The position numbers and the translations under genes were made by a program. Under the pieces are notes generated by a model that saw nothing but the letters and a program-made list of their open reading frames with translations, did not search any database and was not told where the DNA came from. Below, piece by piece: positions 8,366 to 17,485 of a stretch of DNA of 64,000 nucleotides; position 1 is the stretch's first letter, and each line of letters opens with the position of its first letter. This stretch comes from Streptomyces sp. KMM 9044 (GTDB taxonomy: Bacteria; Actinomycetota; Actinomycetes; Streptomycetales; Streptomycetaceae), in assembly GCF_024701375.2 (NCBI RefSeq), contig NZ_CP113910.1, forward strand, positions 6,944,001 to 7,008,000, written 5' to 3'.

Positions 8366-8796
8366 GTGACCACGTCCCGCGATCACGTGCAGTCCGCCGA
8401 GCGCCCGGGCCCCGGTACCGGGGTGTCCGGCCGGACGCGCCCCGACGGCCGTACCGCGCACGAACCGCACGACGGTCTCGCGCACGATCGTTTCGATCAC
8501 GACCGTCCGGTACCCGCCGGTACCCGCCGGTACCCGCCGGTACCCGCCGGTACCCGCCGGTTCCGCACAGGGCAGCACCGAGACGCCGTTCCTGGAGCTC
8601 CTGGCCCGGGGCGCGTCCGCCGAGGCCTACGAGCAGCCGGTGCTCCTGGCCCGTGCCGAGGGACTGCCCACCGAGCGGATCACCGCCCTCGAACAGGCCC
8701 GGCGGCTCGCCCTGCGCGTCCGCTCCGGCCTGGAGGGACGGCGCCGCCGGGAGGCCGAGCTGTCCGCGCTCTTCGAGGCCGCCCACGACCTCGCCC
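8366..8796 (+). pseudogene. PucR-like regulator, N-terminal fragment, frameshifted at a decamer array
   Basis: From 8574 the frame reads like the start of Streptomyces PucR/GAF-type regulators (F-L-E-L-L-A-R-G-A-S-A-E-A-Y, then I-T-A-L-E-Q-A-R-R-L-A-L-R-V, then A-E-L-S-A-L-F-E-A-A-H-D-L-A) and then breaks off into unrelated sequence at about 8797. The GAF and C-terminal HTH domains are gone. A plausible start is GTG 8366, five bases after GATGAGGA. The 10-bp array at 8509-8562 puts that start one base out of frame with the rest; with four units instead of five the frame is continuous. Confidence 0.6.
8509..8562. repeat. 10-bp tandem repeat, five copies (GGTACCCGCC)
   Basis: Five perfect head-to-tail copies of a 10-bp unit (tacccgccgg in register 8511-8560), each with a GGTACC palindrome, within the 5' coding part of the pucR-like fragment. 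On the other strand the unit is GGCGGGTACC, which fits the GGCGG-N5 pattern of the arrays at 39231 and 41031. Confidence 0.95.
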
Positions 8797-9142
8797 AGGT
8801 GGGCGCCTGGATCCCCCGGGTCTGCTTCGTTCGCCAGGCCGGGGGAGTAACGTCCCTCGGACGTCGACGCCGGTGCCTGTCGGTCCGGAGGCGTGACTCT
8901 TGCCATGGTGCGGAACTCCCACTCGACGTGAAGGCGGTGAGGCTCGCCGCAGAGCGGTGCGGTCTCCGGCGGCGGCCTGGAGGAAAGCGCGAACGCGGTG
9001 AACTCGGGACCGCCGGCCCGCCCGAACGGCGACCCTTCCCTGAACTGCCGTCGGAGTTGTTGACGATACTTTCAACTTGTGCCGAGCCGCCCGCTCGGGG
9101 GCGCTGTGGTCCGAGCCGCGCCCCCACCGAAAGGGGTAACCC

Positions 9143-9360
9143 GTGCGTTCGCCCCTCGTCCGCGGTCTGCCCGGTCTGCCGGTCTCCCGGCCGAACGAGA
9201 CCGGCCGCTGTAGCCTGCGCGGCGGCTGCGGCGATACTCGCTTCGCTTCTGGGTGCGAGTACCGCGAGCGGCGCGGCGGCGTCCCTCCCCGGGGCCACGG
9301 CGGGCGGCCTGGCGGGCCCGCCTGCGGTGAAACCCGTACTGGACTGCCCGGAGGTGATGG
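9143..9360 (+). pseudogene. N-terminal remnant of a secreted protein
   Basis: A GTG at 9143 after AAGGGG starts V-R-S-P-L-V-R-G-L but reaches a stop within about 23 codons. In another frame the sequence continues as a clear signal peptide (A-A-A-A-A-I-L-A-S-L-L-G-A-S-T-A-S-G-A) and a mature N-terminus ending P-A-V-K-P-V-L-D-C. It resembles the start of secreted tannase/feruloyl-esterase-like proteins, but only weakly. After about 9360 no coding signal continues. Between this and the pucR fragment (8797-9142) I see only a weak inverted repeat near 9060. Confidence 0.4.
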
Positions 9361-9576
9361 GCAGCACACGGGCCTCCCCGGACAGCGCCCCGGCGACACG
9401 GAAACCGGGGAGACCGCATCCGGCACCTGTGTGCGCCGGTCACCCGTATGCCCGACCACCGGTCGGCATAAGACGGTGCTTCCCGGAGACTCGATGGTGC
9501 GAGCGTGGGTGAGTGCCCGGTGGCGTGCTGCGCGACCACCGGTGACGGCGAGGAGACGGGCAAGGTACTGAGGTCC

Positions 9577-10089
9577 ATGAGCACCATCGAAGAGTCGATC
9601 GACATCGACGTCCCGGTTCATGTGGCGTACAACCAGTGGACGCAGTTCGAGACGTTCCCCCGCTTCGTGGACGGCGTCAAACGCGTCGACCAGATCCAGG
9701 CGGTGATGACCCACTGGGTGACCCGGTTCGGCCCGAGGACGTACGAGTACGACGCGGAGATCGTGGAACAGGTCCCGGACCGGCTGGTCCGCTGGAACGT
9801 CCTCGACAAGCCCCGGCACGCCGGCACGGCGACCTTCGAAGAACTCGGCACCGGCCGCTGCCGGGTGACCCTGCGCGTCGACCTGCGGTCCCGGGGACTC
9901 CTGAAGCGGACGGCGGCTGCTCCCGGCCTCGCCCGCCGTGTGGTCCACACCGCTCTGACGTCCTTCAAGGAGTTCACCGAGGGACAGGGCCGCGAGACCG
10001 GCGCCTGGCGCGGCGAGATCAGCAGGGGCCACGTCCAGCCCACCGAGGGCCGGAGCCGTCCCCACGTGCCGACCTGGCCGACCGGCTGA
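9577..10089 (+). CDS. SRPBCC-family (cyclase/dehydrase-like) protein
   Basis: A 170-residue protein with the SRPBCC hydrophobic-cavity fold signature: an early beta strand (S-I-D-I-D-V-P-V-H-V-A-Y), W-T-Q-F-E-T-F-P-R-F-V-D-G-V (about 24-37) and a C-terminal helix L-T-S-F-K-E-F-T-E. These proteins bind lipids or polyketides; this stand-alone type has no fixed substrate. The last 25 residues are Pro/Arg-rich and probably disordered. The ATG at 9577 was chosen because the SRPBCC fold begins there. It precedes the YdeP-like gene by 117 bases with a hairpin between them. Confidence 0.75.
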   Translation: MSTIEESIDIDVPVHVAYNQWTQFETFPRFVDGVKRVDQIQAVMTHWVTRFGPRTYEYDAEIVEQVPDRLVRWNVLDKPRHAGTATFEELGTGRCRVTLRVDLRSRGLLKRTAAAPGLARRVVHTALTSFKEFTEGQGRETGAWRGEISRGHVQPTEGRSRPHVPTWPTG

Positions 10090-10132
10090 CCGGCCGGGCG
10101 ATGGGCGGGCCGGACCAAAGGGCCGGCCGGTC
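10088..10132 (+). terminator. Inverted repeat after the SRPBCC gene
   Basis: GACCGGCCGG (10088-10097, overlapping the stop codon) pairs perfectly with CCGGCCGGTC (10123-10132) across a 25-base loop. The loop is long, so this is a weaker terminator candidate than others in the window. Confidence 0.4.
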
Positions 10133-10206
10133 CCGTACCCGGCAGAGCGGCCACGGGGCCGTAGGGGCGTCGGGGGGACGCAGGACACGGAGCGAGGAGA
10201 GACACG

Positions 10207-12540
10207 TTGCAGAAGCCGCCGAGCGAGGAACCGGCCGACGACCGCCTTGAGGTCACCCCGCCCCACACCTGGGCCGCGGGCGTACCAGCGGTGTACAACG
10301 CGATGAAGTACTCCCTGGGCCAGACGTCGGTCCGGCGTACGGGGCTCACGCTGTTGAACCTCAACCAGGTCAGCGGCTTCGACTGCCCCGGCTGCGCGTG
10401 GCCCGAGCCCGAACCGGGGCACCGCCCCATGAACGAGTACTGTGAGAACGGCGCCAAGCACACCAACGATGAGGCCACCTCACGCCGTATCACGGCTGAT
10501 TTCTTCCGCCGGTACCCGATCAGCGAGCTGGCCGGGAAGTCCGACCGGTGGCTCAACCAGCAGGGCCGCCTCACCCGGCCCGTGGTCAAGCGGCCCGGCT
10601 CCGACCACTACGAGCCCATCAGCTGGAGCACGGCCCTCGACCTGCTCGCCGACGAGCTGAAGGCGCTGGACTCCCCGAACGAGGCGGTCTTCTACACCTC
10701 CGGCCGCGCCAGCAACGAGGCCGCGTTCGTCCTGCAGCTCTTCGCCCGCGCGTTCGGCACCAACAACCTGCCGGACTGCTCCAACATGTGCCACGAATCC
10801 AGTGGCGCCGCGCTCAACGAGACCCTCGGCATCGGCAAGGGCGACGTGTCGCTGCGCGACATCTACCACGCCGACCTCATCCTGGTCGTCGGCCAGAACC
10901 CGGGCACCAACCATCCCCGGATGCTGTCCGCGCTGGAGAACTGCAAGCGCCGCGGAGGCAGGATCGTCGCCGTCAACCCGCTGCCCGAGACGGGCCTGGT
11001 CCGCTTCAAGCAGCCCCAGCGGCCCCGCGGCATCATCGGTCGCGGCACGCAGATCGCCGACCGCTTCCTCCATATCAGGATCGGCGGAGACCTGGCCCTG
11101 TTCCAGGCGCTCAACCTCCTGCTCCTGGAGGCGGAGGAGGCCGCGCCCGGCACCGTCCTCGACCGGGACTTCATCAACGCCCAGACTGAGGGTTTCGAGG
11201 AGTTCACCCGGCACCTGCGCGCCACCGTCTCCTGGCCCGAGGCAGAGAAGGCCACCGGTCTGACCCGCGCCCGGATCGAGGAAGTGCGTGACATGGTCCT
11301 CGAGAGCAAGCGCGTGATCGTCTGCTGGGCGATGGGCCTGACCCAGCACAAGCACGGTGTGCCCACCATCCGCGAGGTGGTCAACTTCCTGCTGTTGCGC
11401 GGCAACATCGGCCGGCCCGGTGCCGGTGCCTGCCCCGTGCGAGGTCACAGCAATGTGCAGGGTGACCGGACCATGGGCATCTGGGAGCGGATGCCGGACC
11501 ACTTCCTCGACGCACTCGCCCGTGAGTTCCACTTCGAGCCGCCCCGCGAGCACGGCTGGGACTCCGTCAACTCCATCCGGGCCATGCGCGACGGCCGTGC
11601 CACCGTCTTCCTCGGCCTGGGCGGGAACTTCGTCCGTGCCGTTCCGGACAGCGAGGTCAGCGAGGCCGCCATGCGCAACTGCCGGCTGACCGCGCACATC
11701 TCCACCAAGCTCAACCGCTCCCACGTCGTGTGCGGCGAGACCGCCCTGATCCTGCCCACCCTCGGCCGCACCGAGCGGGACGCGCAGGCCACCGGCGAGC
11801 AGTTCGTCACCGTCGAGGACTCCATGAGCCGGATCCACGCCTCCCGCGGCGTCCTCGAACCAGCCTCCAAGCACCTCCTCAGCGAGGTCGCCATCCTCAG
11901 CCGCCTGGGCCGCCGTACCCTCGGCGACAAGCCCTCCGTCCGCTGGGAACGCTTCGAGACCGACTACGACTGCGTCCGCGACCACATCTCCCGTGTCGTC
12001 CCCGGCTTCGAGGACTTCAACACACGCGTCCGCCGTCCCGGCGGCTTCGGCCTGCCCAACCCGGTCAACGAGGGCGTCTTCTCCACGCCCGTCGGCAAGG
12101 CCCTCTTCAGCCGCAACGACTTCGAGGCCCTGACTGCCCCGCCCGGCCATCTGATCCTGCAGAGCCTGCGCTCCCACGACCAGTGGAACACCGTTCCGTA
12201 CACGGACGACGACCGTTACCGCGGTATCCACGGATCCCGCCGCGTCGTCTTGGTCAACTGGTACGACATGCGTGAACTCGGCCTGGGAGAGGGGGAGCCG
12301 GTTGATCTGGTCGGTGTCTGGAAGGACGGTGCCGAACGCCGGGCGGAGAACTTCCGGGTGGTCGGCTACCCGACCTCACGGGGCTGTGCGGCGGCCTACT
12401 ACCCGGAGACCAATGTGCTGGTGCCGCTGGACAGCGTGGCGGACCTGAGCAACACACCGACGTCGAAGGGGATCGTGGTGCGGCTGGAACCCCGGGAGGG
12501 GGCGCGTGCGGGGGCGGCGGGAGAAGGAGCTTCGCTCTGA
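10207..12540 (+). CDS. YdeP/FdhF-type molybdopterin oxidoreductase
   Basis: A 777-residue protein of the DMSO-reductase/formate-dehydrogenase superfamily, YdeP branch. The N-terminus lacks the usual four-Cys iron-sulfur motif and has only C-P-G-C (C60, C63). The molybdopterin domains follow: W-S-T-A-L-D-L-L, A-F-V-L-Q-L-F-A-R, N-M-C-H-E-S-S-G and G-Q-N-P-G-T-N-H-P-R-M. A C-terminal MoCo-dinucleotide-binding part contains L-Q-S-L-R-S-H-D-Q-W-N-T and G-C-A-A-A-Y-Y-P-E. The substrate is unknown; YdeP is linked to acid resistance in E. coli. The start is a TTG at 10207 after GAGGAGA. It is full length and intact. Confidence 0.88.
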   Translation: MQKPPSEEPADDRLEVTPPHTWAAGVPAVYNAMKYSLGQTSVRRTGLTLLNLNQVSGFDCPGCAWPEPEPGHRPMNEYCENGAKHTNDEATSRRITADFFRRYPISELAGKSDRWLNQQGRLTRPVVKRPGSDHYEPISWSTALDLLADELKALDSPNEAVFYTSGRASNEAAFVLQLFARAFGTNNLPDCSNMCHESSGAALNETLGIGKGDVSLRDIYHADLILVVGQNPGTNHPRMLSALENCKRRGGRIVAVNPLPETGLVRFKQPQRPRGIIGRGTQIADRFLHIRIGGDLALFQALNLLLLEAEEAAPGTVLDRDFINAQTEGFEEFTRHLRATVSWPEAEKATGLTRARIEEVRDMVLESKRVIVCWAMGLTQHKHGVPTIREVVNFLLLRGNIGRPGAGACPVRGHSNVQGDRTMGIWERMPDHFLDALAREFHFEPPREHGWDSVNSIRAMRDGRATVFLGLGGNFVRAVPDSEVSEAAMRNCRLTAHISTKLNRSHVVCGETALILPTLGRTERDAQATGEQFVTVEDSMSRIHASRGVLEPASKHLLSEVAILSRLGRRTLGDKPSVRWERFETDYDCVRDHISRVVPGFEDFNTRVRRPGGFGLPNPVNEGVFSTPVGKALFSRNDFEALTAPPGHLILQSLRSHDQWNTVPYTDDDRYRGIHGSRRVVLVNWYDMRELGLGEGEPVDLVGVWKDGAERRAENFRVVGYPTSRGCAAAYYPETNVLVPLDSVADLSNTPTSKGIVVRLEPREGARAGAAGEGASL

Positions 12541-12547
12541 TCCCGGC

Positions 12548-12565
12548 CGCGGCGGCGTCGCCGCG
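12548..12565 (+). terminator. Hairpin after the YdeP-like gene
   Basis: CGCGGCG and CGCCGCG form a 7-bp stem with a 4-base loop, eight bases after the stop codon. A factor-independent terminator without U-tract, as is usual in Streptomyces. Confidence 0.55.
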
Positions 12566-12944
12566 ATCCCGGCCGCACCGCCCGATGGCACATCGCCCAC
12601 CCCGGGGGGCCGCTCTCGCCTCAGTGCCGGTTCTGGTGCTGGTCCCCATGCCGGCCGGGGCACGCCTTCCAGCCGGTGCCGTAACCGCCCGGGGCACCTG
12701 GAACGCTGTCGGCGTCCGGGCCGCCGCAGAGGCTCTCCGCGGCGGCCCGGAGACGCGGCACCGGTGCCCGCGCGGAAAAGGGGGGACGCGGAATCCAGGT
12801 CGCGCCTGCTGTGTGCCACGGTGGCGCCCCTCGATCGCTCCTTTCCCTTCCTGCTTGTCGCGGGCCCGCCGATCCTGGGGAGGCGCCCACCACCGTGTAC
12901 GGATCGAGGTCCGGTCACGCCTCACCGCTCCGCGCCGGGCAGTT
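12566..12944. other. No recognisable gene between YdeP-like gene and IS110 remnant
   Basis: About 380 bases with frames open on both strands but no family resemblance, no ribosome-binding site at a credible start and no repeat. I see nothing functional in it. Confidence 0.4.
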
Positions 12945-13567
12945 CGAGGAGCCTTCTCCGAGAGCCTGCGGCGACCGGCCCTGCGCAGGGCGGCCGGGGG
13001 AGCCGTAGCGTTCCAGGAGCCAGGTGACGGCCTGGTGGTCGAGGCGGGGCCCAGGACGCGTTCCAGGCTGGGGTGGAACTGGGTGAGCAGGCCGCGTATC
13101 CGGTTGGACGTGCGGGTGGCCTCGGCGGCGACGTCCTGGTCGAAGCCGCCGAGGACCGTGAGTTCGGCGGTGATCTCGTCGGTCAGCTCCAGGGACCGCA
13201 GGGTGTGCGGCATGGTGCGGGCGGTGTCCGCGATCACCGCGGCGTCCTTGGCGTCGGTCTTGGCCTCGCCGGGGTAGAGGTCGGCGATCCGCCGCATCGC
13301 CAAGCCGGGCAGGTAGGCGACACGGCAGCCCGCGTCGCGGGCGACCGTCAGCGGCAGGGCCCCGATAGAGGCGGGCTGGTCCACGATCACCAGAACGGTG
13401 CCGAACTTCGCGGTCAGCTTGTCGAAAACGGCCCGCAGCCTGGGTTCGCTGTCGGGCAGCGGCTTGTCGAAGACCTTCTTGCCCGCGGGGGTCAGTCCGT
13501 GGCCGTGGTGGGTGGACTTGCCCACGTCCAGGCCCAGGAACACGCCGACGTTGTCGATCTCGAACAT
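12945..13567 (-). mobile_element. IS110-family transposase, 3'-truncated remnant
   Basis: An ATG at 13567 opens the N-terminal DEDD (RuvC-like) domain of an IS110 transposase: F-L-G-L-D-V-G-K-S-T-H-H (residues 10-21), D-Q-P-A-S-I-G-A, and E-A-K-T-D-A-K-D-A-A-V-I-A (101-113). At about residue 174 the frame slips by one base and is restored about 20 codons later, at P-A-A-L-R-R-A-G-R-R. Homology then stops near 12945. The C-terminal Ser-containing transposase domain is missing, so the element is dead. No IS ends are visible. Confidence 0.85.
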
Positions 13568-13828
13568 GCTGCCCCTCCAGCGGTGTCGACGGTGCCGGCC
13601 TCGGCTCGGGTGTCGTGCTCGCGCATCCACGTTATGCAGACCTGCCGCCCGCGAGCTGTCCGGCATTGCGCCGGACCGGGCGGTGGCCGGACCTCTGATC
13701 AGCGTCTCCGACGAACCCCCCCGGGCCCGGTGACACCACCCCCCAGGTCATGCCTTCGACAGGGGGACACCGTCATGCCGGGCCCGGAGGCCAGCGGCCC
13801 TCTTGCAGGACCGCGAAAAAGATAACGG

Positions 13829-13893
13829 GGAGCCGTACTCGGCACACTTCTCGGCTGGCGGACCACGTTCTGGGCCGTCGCAGCGCTCTGTCT
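13829..13893 (+). pseudogene. Fragment of an MFS transporter
   Basis: Twenty-one codons read [21 protein letters not shown], a typical MFS segment (helix 5 to 6, with the L-G-W-R-x-x-F-W motif). An upstream stop and the switch to antisense epoxide-hydrolase sequence at about 13895 bracket it. The match is short but distinctive. Confidence 0.4.
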
Positions 13894-13894
13894 C

Positions 13895-14014
13895 GAGACC
13901 CTTGAGGTGGGCCGACGGATCGCCGCGGCTCCATCCGACACCGGGCAGTCCGTCCGGCCAGCGGGTGGCGGCCAGACGTGAGTGGAGCTCGTCGAGCCCT
14001 TCGGGGGCATGCCG
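13895..14014 (-). pseudogene. Fragment of an epoxide hydrolase (EHN domain)
   Basis: Forty codons on the minus strand read [18 protein letters not shown], then G-V-G-W-S-R-G and H-L-K, the hallmark of the epoxide-hydrolase N-terminal (EHN) domain. The alpha/beta-hydrolase core is absent. It abuts the MFS fragment head to tail, so a deletion joined two formerly separate genes. Confidence 0.6.
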
Positions 14015-14138
14015 GGGAAGGGGGCCTGCCGACGACGGGGGCCGTGGCACGGGGCGCGGCGGGAGCGCTCCGCCGGACGGAGCCGTCGGGCTTGGTCGGG
14101 GAAATGCGCACAACGGTGGGTGTCCTCCGACGGCGTTC

Positions 14139-14152
14139 GGGCACTCGGTCCC
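14139..14152 (+). promoter_or_regulatory. Possible DevR/DosR-type box
   Basis: GGGCACTCGGTCCC, 30 bases before the ATG of the Rv2629-like gene, resembles the DosR/DevR palindrome GGGACTNNNGTCCC (outer GGG and GTCCC halves kept). Rv2629 belongs to the DosR dormancy regulon in Mycobacterium tuberculosis. One half-site is imperfect, so this is a suggestion. Confidence 0.35.
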
Positions 14153-14181
14153 GGAATCGCTGGGACGTATGTGGAGGAACC

Positions 14182-15378
14182 ATGCAGTTGTCATTCCTTG
14201 AGCCGCTTTTCGACCGTCCCGGCCCCTGGGCGACGGTCTACTTCGGCCCCGGCGAGAACGACGAGGCGGGTGCCAAGCGGCGCGAGCTGTCCGTACGGGA
14301 AGCCTGCCGGACGCTGGAGGAGAACGGTGCTGACCAGGCGACCACGCAGGCGGTCCACGACGACCTGATGGGCCTGAGCCCCGCGAAGGACCCGGCGGGC
14401 CGGGTCGTCTTCGCCACTGGAGGCGAGGTCGTGCTCGGACATCGTCTCTCCCGGCCCCCGCAGCGGGACATCGTGGCCTGGGCCCCTCTGCCGCGCCTGA
14501 CCCCCCTGCTGGAACTGGCCGGCCAGGACCCCGTGTGCCTCGTGGCGTACGTCGACCGGGCCGGCGCGGACTTCGAGGTGCGCGGGGTGACCGGGCGCCC
14601 GCAGGACGCCGGGCAGGTGGAGGGCCGGCAGTGGCCGATGCACCGCACGTCCACGGCGGACTGGTCCGAGCGGCACTTCCGGCTCAAGGTCGAGAACACC
14701 TGGGAGCACAACGCCGACGAGATCGCACGGGCACTGACCGGAGTGTACGAAGAGTCCGGCGCCGATCTGATGGTGCTGGTCGGTGATCCCCGCGAACGGC
14801 CGGCGGTGCACGACAGGCTCCCCGACGCCGTCCGCGAGGTGACGGTGGAGACCGAGCACGGAGGCCGCGCCGCCGGTTCGTCCTCACCTGCACTCGAGCA
14901 GGCCATCGAGCAGGCCCGGAGCCAGTACACCCGCCGTCGCGTGGAGGAGGCGCTGGAACGCTTCCGCGCCGGACGGGTGGGCACCGATCGGCCCACGGAC
15001 GCCGTCGAGGGTGTCCCGGCCGTGGTGGAGGCGGCACGCGAGCACCGTATCGACACCCTGCTGATCCGGCCCGACGGACCGGATCTGGGCCGTGAGACGT
15101 GGGTGGGTGCGGAGCCCGATCAGGTGGCGGTGCGCCGGACCGATGCGCAGACCCTCGGCGAGAGCGACCCCGCCTCCGCCCGCGCGGACGACGCGCTGCT
15201 GAGGTCGGCCGCCGCCACGACCGCCGACGTGCTGGTTGTTCCGCCGCTGGATCCTCGGAATGTTTCCGATGCCCCCGAGGTTTTCGAGGCAGCCGAAGGT
15301 GCGAGGGCCGACGCCGACATCCCGGTGGGCGGTCTCGGTGCCCTGCTGCGCTGGACGTACGAGCCCACCGTGCGGTGA
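14182..15378 (+). CDS. Rv2629-like / bacterial archaeo-eukaryotic release-factor (baeRF) family protein
   Basis: A 398-residue protein related to M. tuberculosis Rv2629 and the baeRF families, which share the eRF1 domain-2/3 fold and are thought to act on stalled ribosomes or in dormancy. Recognisable parts are T-V-Y-F-G-P near the N-terminus, the [14 protein letters not shown] segment (about 164-178), A-D-L-M-V-L-V-G-D near 194, and a C-terminal L7Ae-like part with D-T-L-L-I-R-P and D-V-L-V-V-P-P. I see no G-G-Q peptidyl-hydrolase motif. ATG 14182 follows GGAGGAAC. Confidence 0.75.
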   Translation: MQLSFLEPLFDRPGPWATVYFGPGENDEAGAKRRELSVREACRTLEENGADQATTQAVHDDLMGLSPAKDPAGRVVFATGGEVVLGHRLSRPPQRDIVAWAPLPRLTPLLELAGQDPVCLVAYVDRAGADFEVRGVTGRPQDAGQVEGRQWPMHRTSTADWSERHFRLKVENTWEHNADEIARALTGVYEESGADLMVLVGDPRERPAVHDRLPDAVREVTVETEHGGRAAGSSSPALEQAIEQARSQYTRRRVEEALERFRAGRVGTDRPTDAVEGVPAVVEAAREHRIDTLLIRPDGPDLGRETWVGAEPDQVAVRRTDAQTLGESDPASARADDALLRSAAATTADVLVVPPLDPRNVSDAPEVFEAAEGARADADIPVGGLGALLRWTYEPTVR

Positions 15379-15411
15379 CGGGGAACAGCGCTCGGCCCTG
15401 ACCTCCGTACA

Positions 15412-15441
15412 GTTGCCGCCGTCCGCCGGGGCGGCGGCAAC
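15412..15441 (+). terminator. Hairpin terminator after the Rv2629-like gene
   Basis: GTTGCCGCCG pairs with CGGCGGCAAC (10 bp, perfect) across a 10-base loop, 34 bases after the stop. Confidence 0.6.
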
Positions 15442-15487
15442 ATGTGCGAGGCGGTGTATGACCTGGACAACGTTGCCACCGTTGCCA

Positions 15488-15520
15488 CATGTCAATATAT
15501 GACCAATCGATTATTTGAAT
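15488..15520 (+). promoter_or_regulatory. AT-rich promoter/operator of the MFS gene
   Basis: A sharply AT-rich island in GC-rich DNA. It contains GTCA-ATATA-TGAC (15491-15503), a GTCA/TGAC inverted repeat like a MarR or GntR site, and the palindrome AATCGATT just after. No linked regulator gene is present nearby. Confidence 0.4.
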
Positions 15521-15684
15521 GACCCTCGGTCCGAGGGAGTTCCCACGACGCCGTCACCCAGGCGCGCAGCTCGAACTCACCACGACCGCCACGGGCCGAG
15601 AGACTTCTGGGCTCTGGGCCCAGGGGCCGACGTCGCCCCCGCCCCCGCTCCTGCACCGCTGCCTTCGAAAGGTTGTTCCGCACC

Positions 15685-16893
15685 ATGCCGCTGGCTCTGC
15701 TGGCCCTGGCTGTCGTCGCGTTCGCCATCGGCACGACCGAGTTCGCCACGATGGGGCTGCTGCCCCAGATCGCCGAGGGGATCGACGTGTCCGTGCCGCA
15801 CGCCGGCAACCTCGTCTCCGCCTACGCGCTCGGTGTCGTCGTCGGCGCACCCCTGCTGACGGGCATCGGTGCGCGCATGCCCCACAAGCGACTGCTGCTT
15901 CTCCTGTCGGGACTGTTCGTGGTCGGCAATGCGGCGTCCGCGCTCGCTCCCGACTTCGGTCTGCTCTTCGCCGCACGGTTCCTGGCGGGTCTGCCGCACG
16001 GAGCGCTGTTCGGTGTGGGAGCCGTCGTCGCCTCACGACTGGTCGCCCCGGGGCGCGCGGCGCGTGCCGTCTCAAGGGTGTTCCTCGGTCTCACCGTCGC
16101 CAACATCGTCGGAGTCCCGGCCAGCACGGCCCTTGGGCAGCAGTTGGGCTGGCGGGCCGCCTACTGGGCGGTCACCGCCATCGGACTCGTCGCCCTCGTC
16201 ATGCTGGCCTGCTTCGTCCCCCACCAGCCACGTGGCAGGCAGTCCGGCATCCGGACCGAGCTGCGGGCCATGGGCAACAGGCAGGTCGCGATCGGCATGG
16301 CCGTCGCCGTGGTCGGGTTCGGCGGATTCTTCGCCGTCTACAGCTACTTGGTGCCCATGCTGACGAATCTGACGGGAATATCGGACTCCTCGACCACTCT
16401 GGTCCTAGCGCTCTACGGCGTCGGCATGACGCTCGGCACGCTGATCGCGGGTCCGCTCACGGACCGTGCCCTGCGGCCGACGCTGTATGCGGGCCTGGCG
16501 CTGCTCGCCGCGGCACTGGTGACGTTCTACTTCACCGTGCACAGTGTCGTGCCCGCCCTGTTGACGATCACCGTCATCGGCGCGATGGGCTCTCTCATCA
16601 CCACGCCCGTCCAGATGCTGCTCATGGCCAAGGCCAAGAACGCCCCGACGATGGCGGCGGCCTCCAACCACTCCGCGTTCAACCTGGCCAACGCGGGTGG
16701 GGCCTGGATCGGCGGTCTGGTCATCTCGGCGGGCTGGGGCTGGGCCGCGCCCAGCCTGGCCGGTGCGGCTCTTGCCCTGGCAGGCCTCGGTCTGGCCTTC
16801 ACGGGGGGTCTGATGGACCGGGGCAGCCGGTCCTCCGACGTGATCATGGAAGGTCCGGCCGTGGCCGACCAGGAGACACGTACGGTCACGTGA
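15685..16893 (+). CDS. MFS drug-efflux transporter (AraJ/Cml-like, DHA1 family)
   Basis: A roughly 402-residue, 12-helix major facilitator. The N-terminus reads F-A-I-G-T-T-E-F-A-T-M-G-L-L-P, the signature of the AraJ/CmlR-like branch. Motif C-like G-L-T-V-A-N-I-V-G-V-P lies in helix 5, and L-G-W-R-A-A-Y-W follows it. Members export drugs or sugars; the substrate here is unknown. The ATG at 15685 matches family starts; a TTG at 15673 in the same frame directly abuts a GAAAGG. It ends at a strong hairpin. Confidence 0.87.
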   Translation: MPLALLALAVVAFAIGTTEFATMGLLPQIAEGIDVSVPHAGNLVSAYALGVVVGAPLLTGIGARMPHKRLLLLLSGLFVVGNAASALAPDFGLLFAARFLAGLPHGALFGVGAVVASRLVAPGRAARAVSRVFLGLTVANIVGVPASTALGQQLGWRAAYWAVTAIGLVALVMLACFVPHQPRGRQSGIRTELRAMGNRQVAIGMAVAVVGFGGFFAVYSYLVPMLTNLTGISDSSTTLVLALYGVGMTLGTLIAGPLTDRALRPTLYAGLALLAAALVTFYFTVHSVVPALLTITVIGAMGSLITTPVQMLLMAKAKNAPTMAAASNHSAFNLANAGGAWIGGLVISAGWGWAAPSLAGAALALAGLGLAFTGGLMDRGSRSSDVIMEGPAVADQETRTVT

Positions 16894-16913
16894 CGACTTG
16901 AGAAGAGGATGAA

Positions 16914-16954
16914 CCGTGCCGGGCCCGTCAGAAGTGTGGGCGGGCCCGGCACGG
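16914..16954. terminator. Perfect 14-bp hairpin terminator
   Basis: CCGTGCCGGGCCCG (16914-16927) and CGGGCCCGGCACGG (16941-16954) are perfect inverted repeats with a 13-base loop, 20 bases after the MFS stop. The right arm overlaps the end of the IS3 remnant. Confidence 0.85.
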
Positions 16955-17233
16955 TGTCCAGCCAAGGGGGGGCGACACCGGGGGGGGCTTCCCCCGAAGC
17001 GTGGACACCGTTTGCCATGCGGCAGAGGTCAGCGTAACCGATCGCTGTTCGAAGGCGATCGGACTGACGTATCCAAGGCCCGAGTGCCTGCGTCGCGTGT
17101 TGTAGCGGGTGACCCACCGGAACACTGCGAGGCGGACCTCACGCGACCCTGACCAGCGTTTCTTTCCCTGGAGGGTCTCTCTTTTCAGGGTTGCGTTGAA
17201 ACTCTCCGCGGCGGCGTTGTCCGCGCTCGCCCC
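16928..17233 (-). mobile_element. IS3-family transposase OrfB, C-terminal remnant
   Basis: About 100 minus-strand codons carry the end of the IS3 integrase core: D-N-A-A-A-E-S-F-N-A-T-L-K-R-E, with the catalytic Glu in A-E-S-F, then W-V-T-R-Y-N-T-R-R-R-H-S-G-L-G-Y and S-P-I-A-F-E-Q. The N-terminal two thirds of the transposase, OrfA and both IS ends are missing. Upstream it is fused at about 17235 to unrelated DNA. Confidence 0.85.
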
Positions 17234-17235
17234 GG

Positions 17236-17333
17236 CGGCCGGCGAACTGGCCGGCGCGAGCAACGGGCTGCTCACCCTCGGTCCGGTGTGGGCCCACTTG
17301 GCCGACCTCGCGGTCGCCCTCAAGGACACGTGA
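17236..17333 (+). pseudogene. C-terminal scrap of an unidentified plus-strand gene
   Basis: About 32 codons, E-L-A-G-A-S-N-G-L-L-T-L-G-P-V-W-A-H-L-A and on to a TGA at 17331, look like a real helical C-terminus cut by the IS3 remnant. I do not recognise the family. From 17334 to 17485 a second short piece, V-T-K-T-A-A-A-V-L-S-A-A-V-A-V-P-L-S-H-L, ends in a TAA just before the hairpin and may be another gene end. Confidence 0.25.
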
Positions 17334-17485
17334 CGGTTCTCCACCGCCGCCGGACGGCCGATCCGGTGCGGGAGCGCACCACCGGCCCCGGCCGCGACGG
17401 CGCACCGGCGCGTCCGTACCCGCCGTGACGAAGACGGCGGCTGCCGTCCTTTCGGCCGCGGTCGCCGTACCACTGTCGCACTTGT

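Noticed and set aside
10480..12231. A 583-codon minus-strand open frame
   Set aside because: Antisense shadow of the YdeP-like molybdopterin enzyme caused by GC bias; no domain resemblance.
12945..17233. A composite transposon between the IS110 and IS3 remnants
   Set aside because: The two belong to different families, both are truncated, and no matching ends or target duplications flank the segment.
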